Shown here in pieces: positions 20,327 through 30,418 of a stretch of 57,149 nt of DNA. The DNA comes from Listeria floridensis FSL S10-1187 (GTDB taxonomy: Bacteria > Bacillota > Bacilli > Lactobacillales > Listeriaceae), in NCBI RefSeq assembly GCF_000525875.1, contig NZ_AODF01000045.1, positions 1 to 57,149 of the forward strand, written 5' to 3'. The notes below the pieces were generated by a model. The model did no database searches, was not told the origin of the DNA, and was given only the letters and a program-made list of their open reading frames with translations. Position 1 is the stretch's first letter, and every line of letters starts with the position of its first letter. The position numbers and the translations under genes were made by a program.

Positions 20327-22432
20327 ATGAAAATGACTGAATATCGGCTTAATGGACTTTCATGTGCAGATTGCACGGACAAGCTAGAAAAAGAAATCCG
20401 CGGCTTGAAAAATGGGGCAGAAACGAAAATCTTCTACAATACAGCCAAACTTATCCTTCCAGATGGAGTTTCGCTTCCAGAAGTTGAGAAAATCCTTAAG
20501 ACGGAAAATGTATCACTAATTCAGCCGGAAAAAGAAGGTGGGGATCACGACCATAGCCACGATAACGGAAATGATAAAAGATTACTAATACAGCTTGGAG
20601 TCTCAACCGTGATCCTTATTGCTGCACTAATATTTGGAGATAAAATGTCAGCACCCATTGCATTCTTCGTATTTTTAATCGCGGCAGGTCTAAGCGGATA
20701 CCAGACATTCCTTAAAGGCTTGAAAAATCTTGTTAGTTTTAAATTCAATATTGATACACTGATGACAGTTGCCCTAGTTGGAGCTTTTGCGATCGGCGAT
20801 TATAAAGAAGGAACCGTAGTTGCCATCCTTTTCGGTGTAAATGAGTATCTGGAAGGCTTCGGAATGCGCCAAGCGCGGAAGTCGATGGCAGAACTCCTCA
20901 AAGTAGCGCCAAAAACCGCAAACGTGATTCAAAATGGAGAAACCAAACAAATTCCAATTGCAGATTTACGTGTAAACGATATCGTTCTTATCCGTGCCGG
21001 TGAAAAAGTACCGTCTGATGCCGTCTTGATCGAAGGCAGCGGTTCATTTGACGAAGCGGCGATCACCGGCGAATCCATGCCGGTTGAAAAACAAGTCGGC
21101 GATGACTTATTCGGTGGTTCGATCAACAACGAAGGGACTATCCGAGCTCAAATTACAGCACTTTACAAAGATTCATCACTTGCTAAAATTCTTCATCTTG
21201 TGGAAGAAGCACAAGAAACGAAAACACCAACTGAATTGTTTATTGATAAATTTGCCCGCTACTATACGCCCGTTATCATGATTTTCGCTGTCATGATTGC
21301 GTTTGTACCACCACTTTTCTTCGGCGGAGATTACTCGAAATGGATTTATGAAGGCCTCGCAGTTCTTATTATCGGCTGCCCATGTGCCTTGATCCTTGCC
21401 TCGCCCGTTACGATCGTTTCAGGAATTACCCGCAGCGCCAAAAACGGTGTGTTGATTAAAGGCGGCGTATTCCTTGAGCAACTTAGCAAAATCAAACAAA
21501 TTGCTTTTGATAAAACCGGAACACTTACAAAAGGAAAACCGGCAGTTGCCGATATGTACAGCTACGATGATAAAAACTTCCTCGACATTGTAGGCCGAAT
21601 GGAAAGCGACTCACTCCATCCGATTGCAGGCGCGATTATGAGAGAAATTGAAAGCACTGGGAAAAAAGTTCAAAAAATGGATTCCCTACAAACCGTTGCC
21701 GGAAAAGGACTTGTCGGGAATTTGGATGGCGTGACTTACTTCATGGGAAGCGAAAGTCAGATTCCAGAGAAGGCATGGAATGACACTGCGCGGCGGGACG
21801 CCGCGAGCTTGAAACAATCCGGATTCACATTGGTTGTGACTTCAACAGAAGATCGGATTCTCGGCATGTTTGGTATCCGAGATGCCCTTCGTCCAGAAAG
21901 TCGCGAACTGATCGGCAACTTGCATGCACTTGGTGTCAATAACACAATTATGCTGACAGGGGATCACGCTAAGACAGCCGAAAAAGTAGCAGCAGAAATC
22001 GGAATTGACAGCTATTATGCTGATCTCTTGCCTGAAGAAAAACTGACACAAATTCAAAAAATCCAAGCCGAATCCGGCAAAGTTATGATGGTCGGAGATG
22101 GTATCAATGACTCGCCAGCCCTTGCAACCGCCGATCTTGGTATCGCGATGGGGAAAGGAACCGATAGTGCTATCGAAGTTGCTGACGTTGTCTTGATGCA
22201 AGACCACTTGCAGAAACTGCCGATCACGATCAAAATTGCGAAACGCGTTCACAAAATCGTTACTTTCAATATTGCATTTGCACTCGGTTTGAAAATCATT
22301 GCGCTTCTTTTGACACTTCCAGGAATCTTGACATTGTGGATGGCCATCATGGCTGACATGGGAGCGACCGTCGTAGTGACGCTGCTCGGACTTACAATTC
22401 TAATTCGGTCGAAAGAAGAAAAACAAAGCTAA
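20327..22432 (+). CDS. cadA: Zinc/cadmium-exporting P1B-type ATPase
   Basis: Membrane heavy-metal efflux pump, 701 aa. N-terminal HMA domain with metal-binding CADC at residues 13-16, a His-rich stretch HDHSHDNGNDK, about eight TM helices, the TGES actuator loop, the CPC motif (IGCPCALILASP, about residues 349-353) that marks P1B-2 Zn/Cd/Pb pumps, phosphorylation motif DKTGTLT (Asp about 395), the SLHP motif and GDGINDSPAL. Start is ATG 20327 or 20333 behind AAGGAGAG. Same operon as the CzrA-like repressor. The CzrA-type partner suggests zinc as main inducer; the gene symbol follows the usual family name. Confidence 0.9.
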   Translation: MKMTEYRLNGLSCADCTDKLEKEIRGLKNGAETKIFYNTAKLILPDGVSLPEVEKILKTENVSLIQPEKEGGDHDHSHDNGNDKRLLIQLGVSTVILIAALIFGDKMSAPIAFFVFLIAAGLSGYQTFLKGLKNLVSFKFNIDTLMTVALVGAFAIGDYKEGTVVAILFGVNEYLEGFGMRQARKSMAELLKVAPKTANVIQNGETKQIPIADLRVNDIVLIRAGEKVPSDAVLIEGSGSFDEAAITGESMPVEKQVGDDLFGGSINNEGTIRAQITALYKDSSLAKILHLVEEAQETKTPTELFIDKFARYYTPVIMIFAVMIAFVPPLFFGGDYSKWIYEGLAVLIIGCPCALILASPVTIVSGITRSAKNGVLIKGGVFLEQLSKIKQIAFDKTGTLTKGKPAVADMYSYDDKNFLDIVGRMESDSLHPIAGAIMREIESTGKKVQKMDSLQTVAGKGLVGNLDGVTYFMGSESQIPEKAWNDTARRDAASLKQSGFTLVVTSTEDRILGMFGIRDALRPESRELIGNLHALGVNNTIMLTGDHAKTAEKVAAEIGIDSYYADLLPEEKLTQIQKIQAESGKVMMVGDGINDSPALATADLGIAMGKGTDSAIEVADVVLMQDHLQKLPITIKIAKRVHKIVTFNIAFALGLKIIALLLTLPGILTLWMAIMADMGATVVVTLLGLTILIRSKEEKQS

Positions 22433-22443
22433 TTTTTTTCCAA

Positions 22444-22492
22444 AAAACGTCTTTTTGCTTTTCCTAATCGGAGGAGCAGAAGGACGTTTTTC
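22444..22492 (+). terminator. Intrinsic terminator after the efflux ATPase
   Basis: Long stem AAAACGTCTTTTTGC / GCAGAAGGACGTTTTT with several G-T pairs, ending in T5. Confidence 0.7.
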
Positions 22493-22556
22493 AATCGAAA
22501 AGTCCAGCTTGATGTGGTAAAGTTAGATATAAATCAAAAAAATTGGGGGATTTTGC

Positions 22557-22937
22557 TTGAAAAATCTTACTTCCATCCAAAAAACACTGGTTATTGCCGG
22601 ACTAGTCTCAATTCTCAGCGATGCTATTCTCGGAATTGTCTTCAATCAGTCACTTGCTGTTGTCGCTGTACTCGGCGTTATTCAGCTTATCCTAAGCCAA
22701 GCTGTGTGCTACATCTGGATTTACGCACCGCTCAAAGTCGAACAAACACGCCGAATGAAACTGTTCAGCTTGGGAATCGTCATCACGATCATCCTCGCAG
22801 CCTTGATTGCTTTTCTGGTCCCAGCGAACTTCAGATCGTATTCCGGCGCTATCATTGCTTTGCTTAGCTACGTAGGTGCTATCCTGATGCGAGAAGTAGA
22901 ACATACAAATCCAGCGAACAAAAAAACAAAAGAATAA
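22557..22937 (+). CDS. Four-TM membrane protein of unknown function
   Basis: 126-aa protein with four hydrophobic segments (about residues 8-28, 33-55, 68-88, 92-110) and a charged tail ending NKKTKE. No family recognised. TTG 22557 follows GGGGGA. The 22-nt gap to the HD-domain gene suggests one transcript with it and csbA. Confidence 0.7.
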   Translation: MKNLTSIQKTLVIAGLVSILSDAILGIVFNQSLAVVAVLGVIQLILSQAVCYIWIYAPLKVEQTRRMKLFSLGIVITIILAALIAFLVPANFRSYSGAIIALLSYVGAILMREVEHTNPANKKTKE

Positions 22938-22958
22938 ACAGGAAAAGGAGTGTTAACC

Positions 22959-23609
22959 ATGGGCATTCATCAATATTTTCAAAGCTTATCCGATCTTGAG
23001 AACATTTACCGCTGTCCCGGAAAATTCAAATACCAAGAACACTCCGTTGCCGAACATTCTTTCAAAGTAACGAGTATTGCGCAGTTTTTTGGACACGTTG
23101 AAGAGCAGGCAGGAAATAAGGTGGATTGGCGCGCGCTTTATGAACGAGCACTGAATCACGATTATTCCGAGCTTTTTATCGGTGATATCAAAACACCCGT
23201 TAAATATGCGACCGCTGAACTTCGTGCGATGCTTTCAGAAGTCGAAGAAAGCATGACTCAGAATTTCATCGAACGTGAAATTCCCGCACAGTTTCAAGAG
23301 ATTTATCGGCATTTGCTAAAAGAAGGAAAAGACGAAACATTAGAAGGGCGAATTTTGGCTATCGCTGATAAAGTGGACTTGCTGTATGAGTCATTCGGTG
23401 AAATTCAAAAAGGCAATCCCGAGCCGGTTTTCGTTGAAATATACAGTGAAGCGCTGGCGACGATTTACCAGTATCGCGACATGGCAAGCGTCAAATATTT
23501 TCTCGCTGAGATCTTACCTGATATGCTGCGTGAAAAAAGCATTCGCACTACTGATTTGCCGAAACTAACCACAGATATTCGGGAAAATGCTATAAAAAAA
23601 ACGAACTAA
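22959..23609 (+). CDS. HD-domain phosphohydrolase, YfbR-like
   Basis: About 216 aa. HD-superfamily metal site residues are visible: H in AEHSFKV, the HD pair in NHDYSELF and D in AIADKVDLLYESFGE. This pattern is that of YfbR-type 5'-deoxynucleotidases, which hydrolyse deoxynucleoside 5'-monophosphates; substrate here is inferred. ATG 22959 is 8 nt after AAGGAG; an upstream GTG at 22950 is inside the ribosome binding site and less likely. Followed by csbA after 15 nt. Confidence 0.8.
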   Translation: MGIHQYFQSLSDLENIYRCPGKFKYQEHSVAEHSFKVTSIAQFFGHVEEQAGNKVDWRALYERALNHDYSELFIGDIKTPVKYATAELRAMLSEVEESMTQNFIEREIPAQFQEIYRHLLKEGKDETLEGRILAIADKVDLLYESFGEIQKGNPEPVFVEIYSEALATIYQYRDMASVKYFLAEILPDMLREKSIRTTDLPKLTTDIRENAIKKTN

Positions 23610-23624
23610 AGGGAGGGAAAGCAG

Positions 23625-23873
23625 ATGTTCGATCAAATTTTGTCGGCCTTCTTTTTCCCTGGTTTGTTAGTCATCTTGTTTGCTCGAATCACTTATAACC
23701 GCTATGTTGCGCTGATCTTAATGGTGATTCTAATTGCTGCAAGTGTGAAGCTCGGCTATACCAGTACAATCTGGCTTATCATCATTGATGCCATTTCGAT
23801 GACAGCCGGCTTTGCAGCGGCTACTGTGATGCTTCGGCGGCTTAAGGCAAAAGAAGAGCACATGGATAGGTGA
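23625..23873 (+). CDS. csbA: CsbA-like small membrane protein
   Basis: 82-aa protein with two or three hydrophobic helices (FFFPGLLVILFA, ALILMVILIAASV, IIIDAISMTAGFAAATVM) and a charged C terminus. It matches CsbA, a sigma-B-controlled small membrane protein of unknown function in Bacillus that also lies just upstream of uvrBA. RBS GGGAGGGAAAG precedes ATG 23625. No sigma-B promoter was recognised directly before it. Confidence 0.83.
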   Translation: MFDQILSAFFFPGLLVILFARITYNRYVALILMVILIAASVKLGYTSTIWLIIIDAISMTAGFAAATVMLRRLKAKEEHMDR

Positions 23874-23898
23874 GAGCATTGAAGAGTGGTAAAATAAG

Positions 23899-23945
23899 AA
23901 GAACAGAAAAACGTGATCCATCGTGATGACGTTTTTTTCTGTTCT
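23899..23945 (+). terminator. Intrinsic terminator after csbA
   Basis: Long imperfect stem AGAACAGAAAAACGT / ACGTTTTTTTCTGTTCT with a loop of about 15 nt; the T run is within the right arm. Confidence 0.65.
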
Positions 23946-23954
23946 CAAATAAAG

Positions 23955-23968
23955 CGAAAATATGTTCG
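23955..23968. promoter_or_regulatory. SOS (LexA) box before uvrB
   Basis: CGAAAATATGTTCG matches the Gram-positive LexA consensus CGAAC-N4-GTTCG at nine of ten fixed positions and sits 90 nt upstream of uvrB, a known SOS gene. Confidence 0.75.
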
Positions 23969-24057
23969 GTTTTTGCTAGGAGAATAAAAAAATTTATGGT
24001 AAAATAGAAGAGCTATTATGAGAGAATGATATTTCAGTAGGAATGGAGGAATCGACA

Positions 24058-26031
24058 TTGACTGATAAATTTGAACTGGTTTCAGAATATAAGCCGTCAG
24101 GAGACCAGCCGAGAGCGATTGAGAGATTGGTTGCTGGGCTTAATAAAGGACTCAAACACCAAACCCTGCTAGGTGCAACCGGAACAGGGAAAACGTTTAC
24201 GGTGTCGAATGTCATTCAAGAAGTGAACAAACCTACGCTTATCATGGCCCACAATAAAACACTTGCGGGTCAGTTATACAGCGAATTTAAAGAGTTTTTT
24301 CCGAATAACGCTGTTGAATATTTTGTAAGTTATTATGACTATTACCAACCTGAGGCTTACGTTCCTCAAAGTGATACTTATATTGAAAAAGATGCGAGCA
24401 TCAATGATGAAATTGATAAATTACGTCACTCGGCTACGGCCAGTCTTTTTGAACGGCGCGATGTTATTATCATTGCCAGTGTCTCTTGCATTTATGGCTT
24501 AGGTGCGCCGGAAGAGTACGGCAAGCTACTCGTGTCGCTTCGAACTGGAATGGAAATGAGCCGCGATCACTTGTTGCGCCGCTTGGTTGACATCCAGTAT
24601 GATCGTAATGACATTGATTTCCAGCGCGGTCGTTTTCGTGTGCGCGGCGATGTCGTTGAAATTTTCCCAGCTTCACGTGATGAACATTGTGTTCGCGTTG
24701 AGTTTTTCGGGGATGAGATCGAACGCATTCGTGAAGTAGATGCGCTAACTGGAGAAATTATCGGTGATCGAGACCATGTTTCGATCTTCCCAGCTTCTCA
24801 CTTTGTGACGAGCCCTGATATTATGAAAAAAGCAATTGTGAACATCAAACAAGAACTTGCAGATCGCTTAAAAGAACTGCGAGATGACAATAAACTGCTT
24901 GAAGCACAGCGTCTTGAACAACGTACCAATTATGATCTTGAAATGATGGAAGAGATGGGTTACTGCTCTGGAATTGAAAACTATTCGCGCCATCTTGCAC
25001 TCCGTGCACCTGGCTCAACGCCTTATACACTGCTTGATTACTTCCCAGATGATTTTCAAATCGTGATTGACGAATCACACGTTACGATGCCACAAATTCG
25101 GGGGATGTATAACGGCGACCAAGCAAGAAAGCAAATGCTTGTTGATCACGGTTTCAGATTGCCGTCCGCGCTTGATAATCGTCCGCTTCGGCTTGAGGAA
25201 TTTGAAGAACATGTTAATCAAATTATGTATATTTCAGCAACACCAGGTCCGTATGAACTCGAGCATAATCCAGATGTGATTGAACAAATCATCCGTCCGA
25301 CAGGGCTACTTGATCCAATCGTTGAAATACGTCCAATTGAAGGTCAGATTGATGACTTGATTGATGAAATTAATGAGCGTGTTGGTAAAGACGAACGTGT
25401 CCTTGTCACGACGCTTACGAAGAAAATGTCAGAGGATCTAACCGATTATCTGAAAGAAGCTGGCATCAAAGTACAGTACCTGCATTCCGAGGTTAAAACA
25501 CTTGAACGGATTGAAATCATTCGTGATCTACGACTTGGTGTCTTTGATGTGCTTGTCGGAATCAACTTACTCCGTGAAGGAATCGACTTGCCGGAAGTTT
25601 CGCTTGTTGCCATTCTCGATGCCGATAAAGAAGGCTTTCTTCGCTCTGAACGTTCACTCATTCAAACGATGGGACGTGCGGCGCGTAATGAACACGGTAA
25701 AGTTATCATGTATGCAGATAATATGACGGATTCAATGCGCAAATCAATTGATGAAACCGAACGGCGTCGTCAAATACAAGAAGCTTATAATGAAGAACAC
25801 GGTATCGTACCGAAAACTATTCGAAAAGAAATTCGCGGTGTTATTGCAGCAACTACCGCTGTAGAAGGCGGAGAAGAAAAACTGCAAGATTTGAGCAAGC
25901 TTACAAAACAAGAACGCGGTCAGCTGATCGAAGATATGGAACACGAAATGAAGGCTGCTGCAAAAGCGCTTGACTTTGAACGTGCATCTGAACTTCGCGA
26001 TGCACTCTTAGAACTGAAAGCGGAAGGATGA
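24058..26031 (+). CDS. uvrB: Excinuclease ABC subunit B
   Basis: Damage-verifying helicase-like subunit of nucleotide excision repair. 657 aa with Walker A GATGTGKT, the beta-hairpin region [12 protein letters not shown], helicase motif DESHVTMPQ, motif [11 protein letters not shown] and a C-terminal UVR domain ([19 protein letters not shown]) that contacts UvrC. TTG 24058 is chosen because GGAGGA ends about 8 nt upstream and [21 protein letters not shown] aligns with the family start; ATG 24043 lies within the ribosome binding site. Ends 7 nt before uvrA. Confidence 0.97.
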   Translation: MTDKFELVSEYKPSGDQPRAIERLVAGLNKGLKHQTLLGATGTGKTFTVSNVIQEVNKPTLIMAHNKTLAGQLYSEFKEFFPNNAVEYFVSYYDYYQPEAYVPQSDTYIEKDASINDEIDKLRHSATASLFERRDVIIIASVSCIYGLGAPEEYGKLLVSLRTGMEMSRDHLLRRLVDIQYDRNDIDFQRGRFRVRGDVVEIFPASRDEHCVRVEFFGDEIERIREVDALTGEIIGDRDHVSIFPASHFVTSPDIMKKAIVNIKQELADRLKELRDDNKLLEAQRLEQRTNYDLEMMEEMGYCSGIENYSRHLALRAPGSTPYTLLDYFPDDFQIVIDESHVTMPQIRGMYNGDQARKQMLVDHGFRLPSALDNRPLRLEEFEEHVNQIMYISATPGPYELEHNPDVIEQIIRPTGLLDPIVEIRPIEGQIDDLIDEINERVGKDERVLVTTLTKKMSEDLTDYLKEAGIKVQYLHSEVKTLERIEIIRDLRLGVFDVLVGINLLREGIDLPEVSLVAILDADKEGFLRSERSLIQTMGRAARNEHGKVIMYADNMTDSMRKSIDETERRRQIQEAYNEEHGIVPKTIRKEIRGVIAATTAVEGGEEKLQDLSKLTKQERGQLIEDMEHEMKAAAKALDFERASELRDALLELKAEG

Positions 26032-26038
26032 AGCAAAT

Positions 26039-28907
26039 TTGAAGAAAGATAAGATTGTTATTCAAGGAGCAAGAGCTCATAACTTAAAAAATATCGATGT
26101 AGAAATCCCACGTGATAAGCTGATCGTCATGACCGGCTTATCTGGTTCTGGGAAGTCATCGCTTGCCTTCGACACCATTTATGCGGAAGGGCAGCGCCGC
26201 TATGTCGAGTCTCTTTCTGCCTATGCTCGGCAGTTTTTGGGGCAAATGGATAAGCCGGATGTTGACTTGATTGAAGGACTCAGCCCAGCCATTTCGATTG
26301 ACCAAAAAACAACTAGTCGAAATCCGCGATCGACGGTTGGAACCGTAACGGAAATTCACGACTATCTGCGCTTGCTTTATGCGCGAGTTGGTCATCCAAT
26401 TTGTCCAAACCACGGTATCGAAATTACTTCACAAACGATTGAGCAAATGGTAGATCGTGTAATGGAATATCCAGAAAAAACACGCATCCAAGTAATGGCA
26501 CCAGTCGTTTCCGGGAAAAAAGGCACGCATAAGAAAACGTTTGAAGAAATAAAAAAAACAAGGCTATGTTCGGATTCGCGTTGATGGAGAAGTATACGAC
26601 GTGAATGATGAACTGGAACTTGAAAAAAATAAGAAGCACTCCATTGAAATCATCATTGATCGAATTGTGATTAAAGAAGGGATTCATTCTCGACTGTATG
26701 ACTCGCTCGAATCAGCACTTAAACTTGCTGATGGTTATGCGATTGTGGATGTGATGGGCGAAAAAGAACTTCTATTCAGCGAACATTATGCTTGCCCGTA
26801 TTGTGGTTTTTCGGTAGGCGAACTTGAACCGCGTATGTTTTCATTTAATAGTCCGTTCGGTGCTTGCCCAACTTGCGATGGACTTGGAACGAAGCTTGAA
26901 GTGGATATTGATACAGTTATCCCAGATACTTCACTTTCGTTAAATGAAGGTGCGATTTTACCTTGGAAACCAATCAGCTCGCAGTACTATCCACAGATGC
27001 TGGCTTCGGCGTGCAAAGAATTCGGGATTGACATGGATACACCGTTTGAAAAGCTGTCAAAGGCTGACAAAGACATTGTTTTACGTGGATCTGGCGATAA
27101 AGAGTTTTACTTTGAATATAAAAATGACTTTGGAATGACACGTGAAACGTGGATGAAATTTGAAGGGATTTTGCCGAATATTGAACGGCGGTATCGCGAA
27201 ACGAATTCTGATTTTACACGTGACCAAATGGCGCAATATATGACAAATCTGCCATGTCCGACTTGCCATGGCTACCGACTTAAAGAAGAAGCTTTAGCGG
27301 TGAAAGTGGAAGGAAAACACCTTGGCGAAATCAGCAATTATTCGATTACGGAAGGGCTCAATTTCTTTGAAGATCTAGAGCTGTCGGAGAAGGAAACTCA
27401 AATTGCTGCACCCATTTTAAAGGAAGTCCGCAATCGGCTTGGATTTTTAAATAACGTCGGTTTGAATTATTTATCGCTTAGTCGAGCAGCGGGGACGCTT
27501 TCGGGAGGGGAAGCACAGCGAATTAGGCTTGCGACGCAAATTGGATCGAAGCTGACAGGCGTGCTTTACATTTTGGATGAACCGTCGATTGGATTGCATC
27601 AGCGGGATAATGACCGCTTGGTTGATACGCTTCAAGGAATGCGCGACATTGGGAATACGCTGATCGTGGTCGAACACGATGAAGATACGATGATGGCGGC
27701 GGATTATTTGATTGATATCGGGCCGGGCGCTGGCGAACATGGCGGTGAAATTGTTGCGGCGGGAACGCCAAAAGAGGTTGCGTCGAATGAAAATTCAATT
27801 ACGGGCGCATATTTGTCTGGCAAAAAGTTTATCCCAGTGCCGAATAAACGCCGTAAGGGGAATGGAAATAAACTTGAAATTATTGGAGCAGAAGCAAATA
27901 ATTTGAAGAATGTTTCAGTGGATATTCCTCTTGGAACGTTCACTTGTGTGACGGGAGTTTCGGGGTCTGGTAAAAGCTCGCTTGTAAATGAAGTATTGCG
28001 TAAAGCGCTATCGCGCAAACTAAATCGTGCGAATGCCAAACCGGGTCCACATAAAGAAATTAAAGGTATCGAACATCTTGAAAAGATTATTGATATTGAT
28101 CAGTCGCCGATTGGGCGGACGCCGCGCTCGAATCCAGCAACGTACACAGGCGCATTTGATGATATTCGTGATTTGTTTTCGGCGACGAATGAAGCGAAAG
28201 TTCGCGGTTACAAGAAAGGGCGCTTCAGTTTTAATGTGAAAGGCGGACGTTGTGAAGCTTGTAAGGGCGATGGCATCATAAAAATTGAGATGCATTTCTT
28301 GCCGGATGTGTATGTTCCATGCGAAATATGCCACGGACAACGCTACAATAGCGAAACGTTAGATATTCGCTATAAAGGAAAGAATATTGCTGAAGTGCTT
28401 GACATGACAGTTGAGGAAGGGCTTGAGTTCTTCCAAAATCAACCGAAAATTGCTCGGAAACTGCAAACGATTGTGGATGTTGGACTCGGATACATTCGAC
28501 TTGGGCAGCCAGCAACGACATTGTCAGGTGGGGAAGCGCAGCGCGTCAAGCTTGCATCGGAGCTGCATAAGCGTAGCAATGGTAAATCGTTTTACATTTT
28601 AGATGAACCGACAACTGGGCTGCACGTGGATGATATTGGACGGTTACTAGGTGTATTGCAGCGGCTTGTCGATGAAAATGGGGATACTGTGCTTGTAATT
28701 GAGCATAATTTAGATGTGATTAAACAAGCGGATTATTTGATTGACCTCGGACCAGAAGGCGGAGATGGCGGCGGTCAAATTATTGCGAAGGGCACTCCCG
28801 AAAAGGTTGCCGCTTCAAAAAAATCGTATACTGGGAAATATTTGAAACCGATTCTTGAACGCGATAAAGAACGCATGAAGGAAAAGGTGAAGCAGAAGGA
28901 AAAATAG
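26039..28907 (+). CDS. uvrA: Excinuclease ABC subunit A, one apparent frameshift
   Basis: DNA damage recognition ATPase of excision repair, 955 aa after correction. Two ABC modules: Walker [10 protein letters not shown] and GVSGSGKSS, signatures LSGGEAQRI and LSGGEAQRV, and zinc-finger CxxC pairs (CPYCGF, CPTCDG, CEACKG, CEICHG). The A8 run 26551-26558 breaks the frame; with seven A it reads [16 protein letters not shown], the expected sequence. TTG 26039 has GGAAGGA within the uvrB end as ribosome binding site. Translationally linked to uvrB. Confidence 0.95.
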
Positions 28908-28917
28908 ATTTGTTAGG

Positions 28918-28955
28918 CTCGATCAGATGTGAAGTCTGATCGAGCTTTTCTTTTC
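28918..28955 (+). terminator. Intrinsic terminator after uvrA
   Basis: Stem GCTCGATCAGA / TCTGATCGAGC with a short loop, followed by TTTTCTTTT. Confidence 0.9.
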
Positions 28956-29093
28956 CCCCCAAAAGTCTAAAGAAAGAATCGTTCTTAGGTTGTATGACAG
29001 ATTTTAGTGAATGCGTCATAATGGAAGTATAATAAATGACGATATTAATGACTTGGGAAATTGATAAATGAATAACTAATGGAGGGAAAAACG

Positions 29094-30332
29094 ATGGAAA
29101 ACGAACGTAAACGTATTTTGGAACTCGTTAAACAAGGTGTTATTTCTACGGATGAAGCACTCACACTGCTTGAAAATATTTCGAAAAAAGAAGGAAAGAG
29201 CGCAGCTTCGGAAAATATTCGCAAAGCAGAGCGCGGCGAAGATGTGAAGCCGGAAGAAGAAAGTGAAAGCGGATATGATTATTCGCAAGGCTGGAACACG
29301 AAGGGAAATCCTTATCGCGGCGGCGAAGCGAAAAAAGCACGTCCTACGGCTGAGGAAAAAGCAAAGCGCGAAGAGAAAGCACGAGTGGATAAAGAGAAAC
29401 GCGAAGAATCAATGAAGAATGTGATGAATGATTTGTCTCAAGCTGGAGAAAAATTAGGATCATTTCTGAGTAGCGCCTTCAATCAAGTAAAAGATATGCC
29501 ATTTCCGTTTTTAACATCAACAAAAATAGAACGTGAATTTGTTTACCACGATACAACACTATCGATTTTAGAATTTGAAGTAGCCAACGGGAACATTGAA
29601 TTCAAGCCTTCGGAAAATGATGATATCCGCGTTCACGCGATGATTAAACTCTTTAAAGAATATCCAGAAGAAGAAGCAATGAAAATCTTCTTTGACCGCA
29701 CAACGCTTCGCGTGGACGAAGAAACGCTTCGCTTTGAATCTAAATCGAAACAAATTGTAACGAATTTGACGGTATACTTGCCGCGTCGCGAGTATGATTA
29801 TGTATCTGTCAAAATTTTAAATGGAAACTTCCACATTGATGAACTGCTTGGCCGCGACTTGTTTGCGAAAACGACGAATGGAAATATCAGCGTCGGAACG
29901 CTTCAAGCAACGCTTGCTGAGATTGAATCAGTGAATGGTAATGTTCGTGTGCAAAACGGGAATGTTCGTGACGTTTCGCTTAAAACGTTTAATGGAAATG
30001 TGGCGCTTAAGGGTGACTTTTATTCAAGCAATATGATGACGAAAAACGGTAATGTCAGATACCAGTTGGAAGCGCCGAATGCGACTTTCTTGAAAGCAAA
30101 AACGGGTGCCGGAAACATTGAAGTGATTGTACCGAAAGAAAGCGGCCTTGATGGACGTCTTCACACGAATCTCGGTAAAATTCTTCTTGATGTAAAGGAA
30201 GCTGAGGTGCTCGATTCGAAGGCAGAATCGGTTAACAAATCGATGGTGTTTACGAAACTAGGAAGTGCAAATGCACTTAAAATTGAAGCGGAAGCGACTA
30301 CTGGAAATGTGAAGGTTCGCGACTTTAAGTAA
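29094..30332 (+). CDS. DUF4097 putative adhesin-fold protein with N-terminal SHOCT-like segment
   Basis: 412-aa protein, apparently the counterpart of L. monocytogenes lmo2487. N-terminal helix-turn-helix-like segment RKRILELVKQGVISTDEALTLLENI, a charged linker, then a DUF4097 beta-helix with recurrent NGN turns (NGNIEF, NGNFHI, NGNISV, NGNVRV, NGNVAL, NGNVRY). No signal peptide or TM segment, so it is probably cytoplasmic or at the inner membrane face. ATG 29094 follows GGAGGG. First gene of a four-gene set with two PspC-domain proteins; in L. monocytogenes this set responds to envelope stress through LiaFSR as I recall. Confidence 0.83.
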   Translation: MENERKRILELVKQGVISTDEALTLLENISKKEGKSAASENIRKAERGEDVKPEEESESGYDYSQGWNTKGNPYRGGEAKKARPTAEEKAKREEKARVDKEKREESMKNVMNDLSQAGEKLGSFLSSAFNQVKDMPFPFLTSTKIEREFVYHDTTLSILEFEVANGNIEFKPSENDDIRVHAMIKLFKEYPEEEAMKIFFDRTTLRVDEETLRFESKSKQIVTNLTVYLPRREYDYVSVKILNGNFHIDELLGRDLFAKTTNGNISVGTLQATLAEIESVNGNVRVQNGNVRDVSLKTFNGNVALKGDFYSSNMMTKNGNVRYQLEAPNATFLKAKTGAGNIEVIVPKESGLDGRLHTNLGKILLDVKEAEVLDSKAESVNKSMVFTKLGSANALKIEAEATTGNVKVRDFK

Positions 30333-30418
30333 GGGGTATAGGTTGGGGAAAGGGCGTTTCGGCGGCTCGTTTCCCCATTTTGAACAAAGACTTTTAAAAC
30401 AGAAAGGAAGCACGAGCC

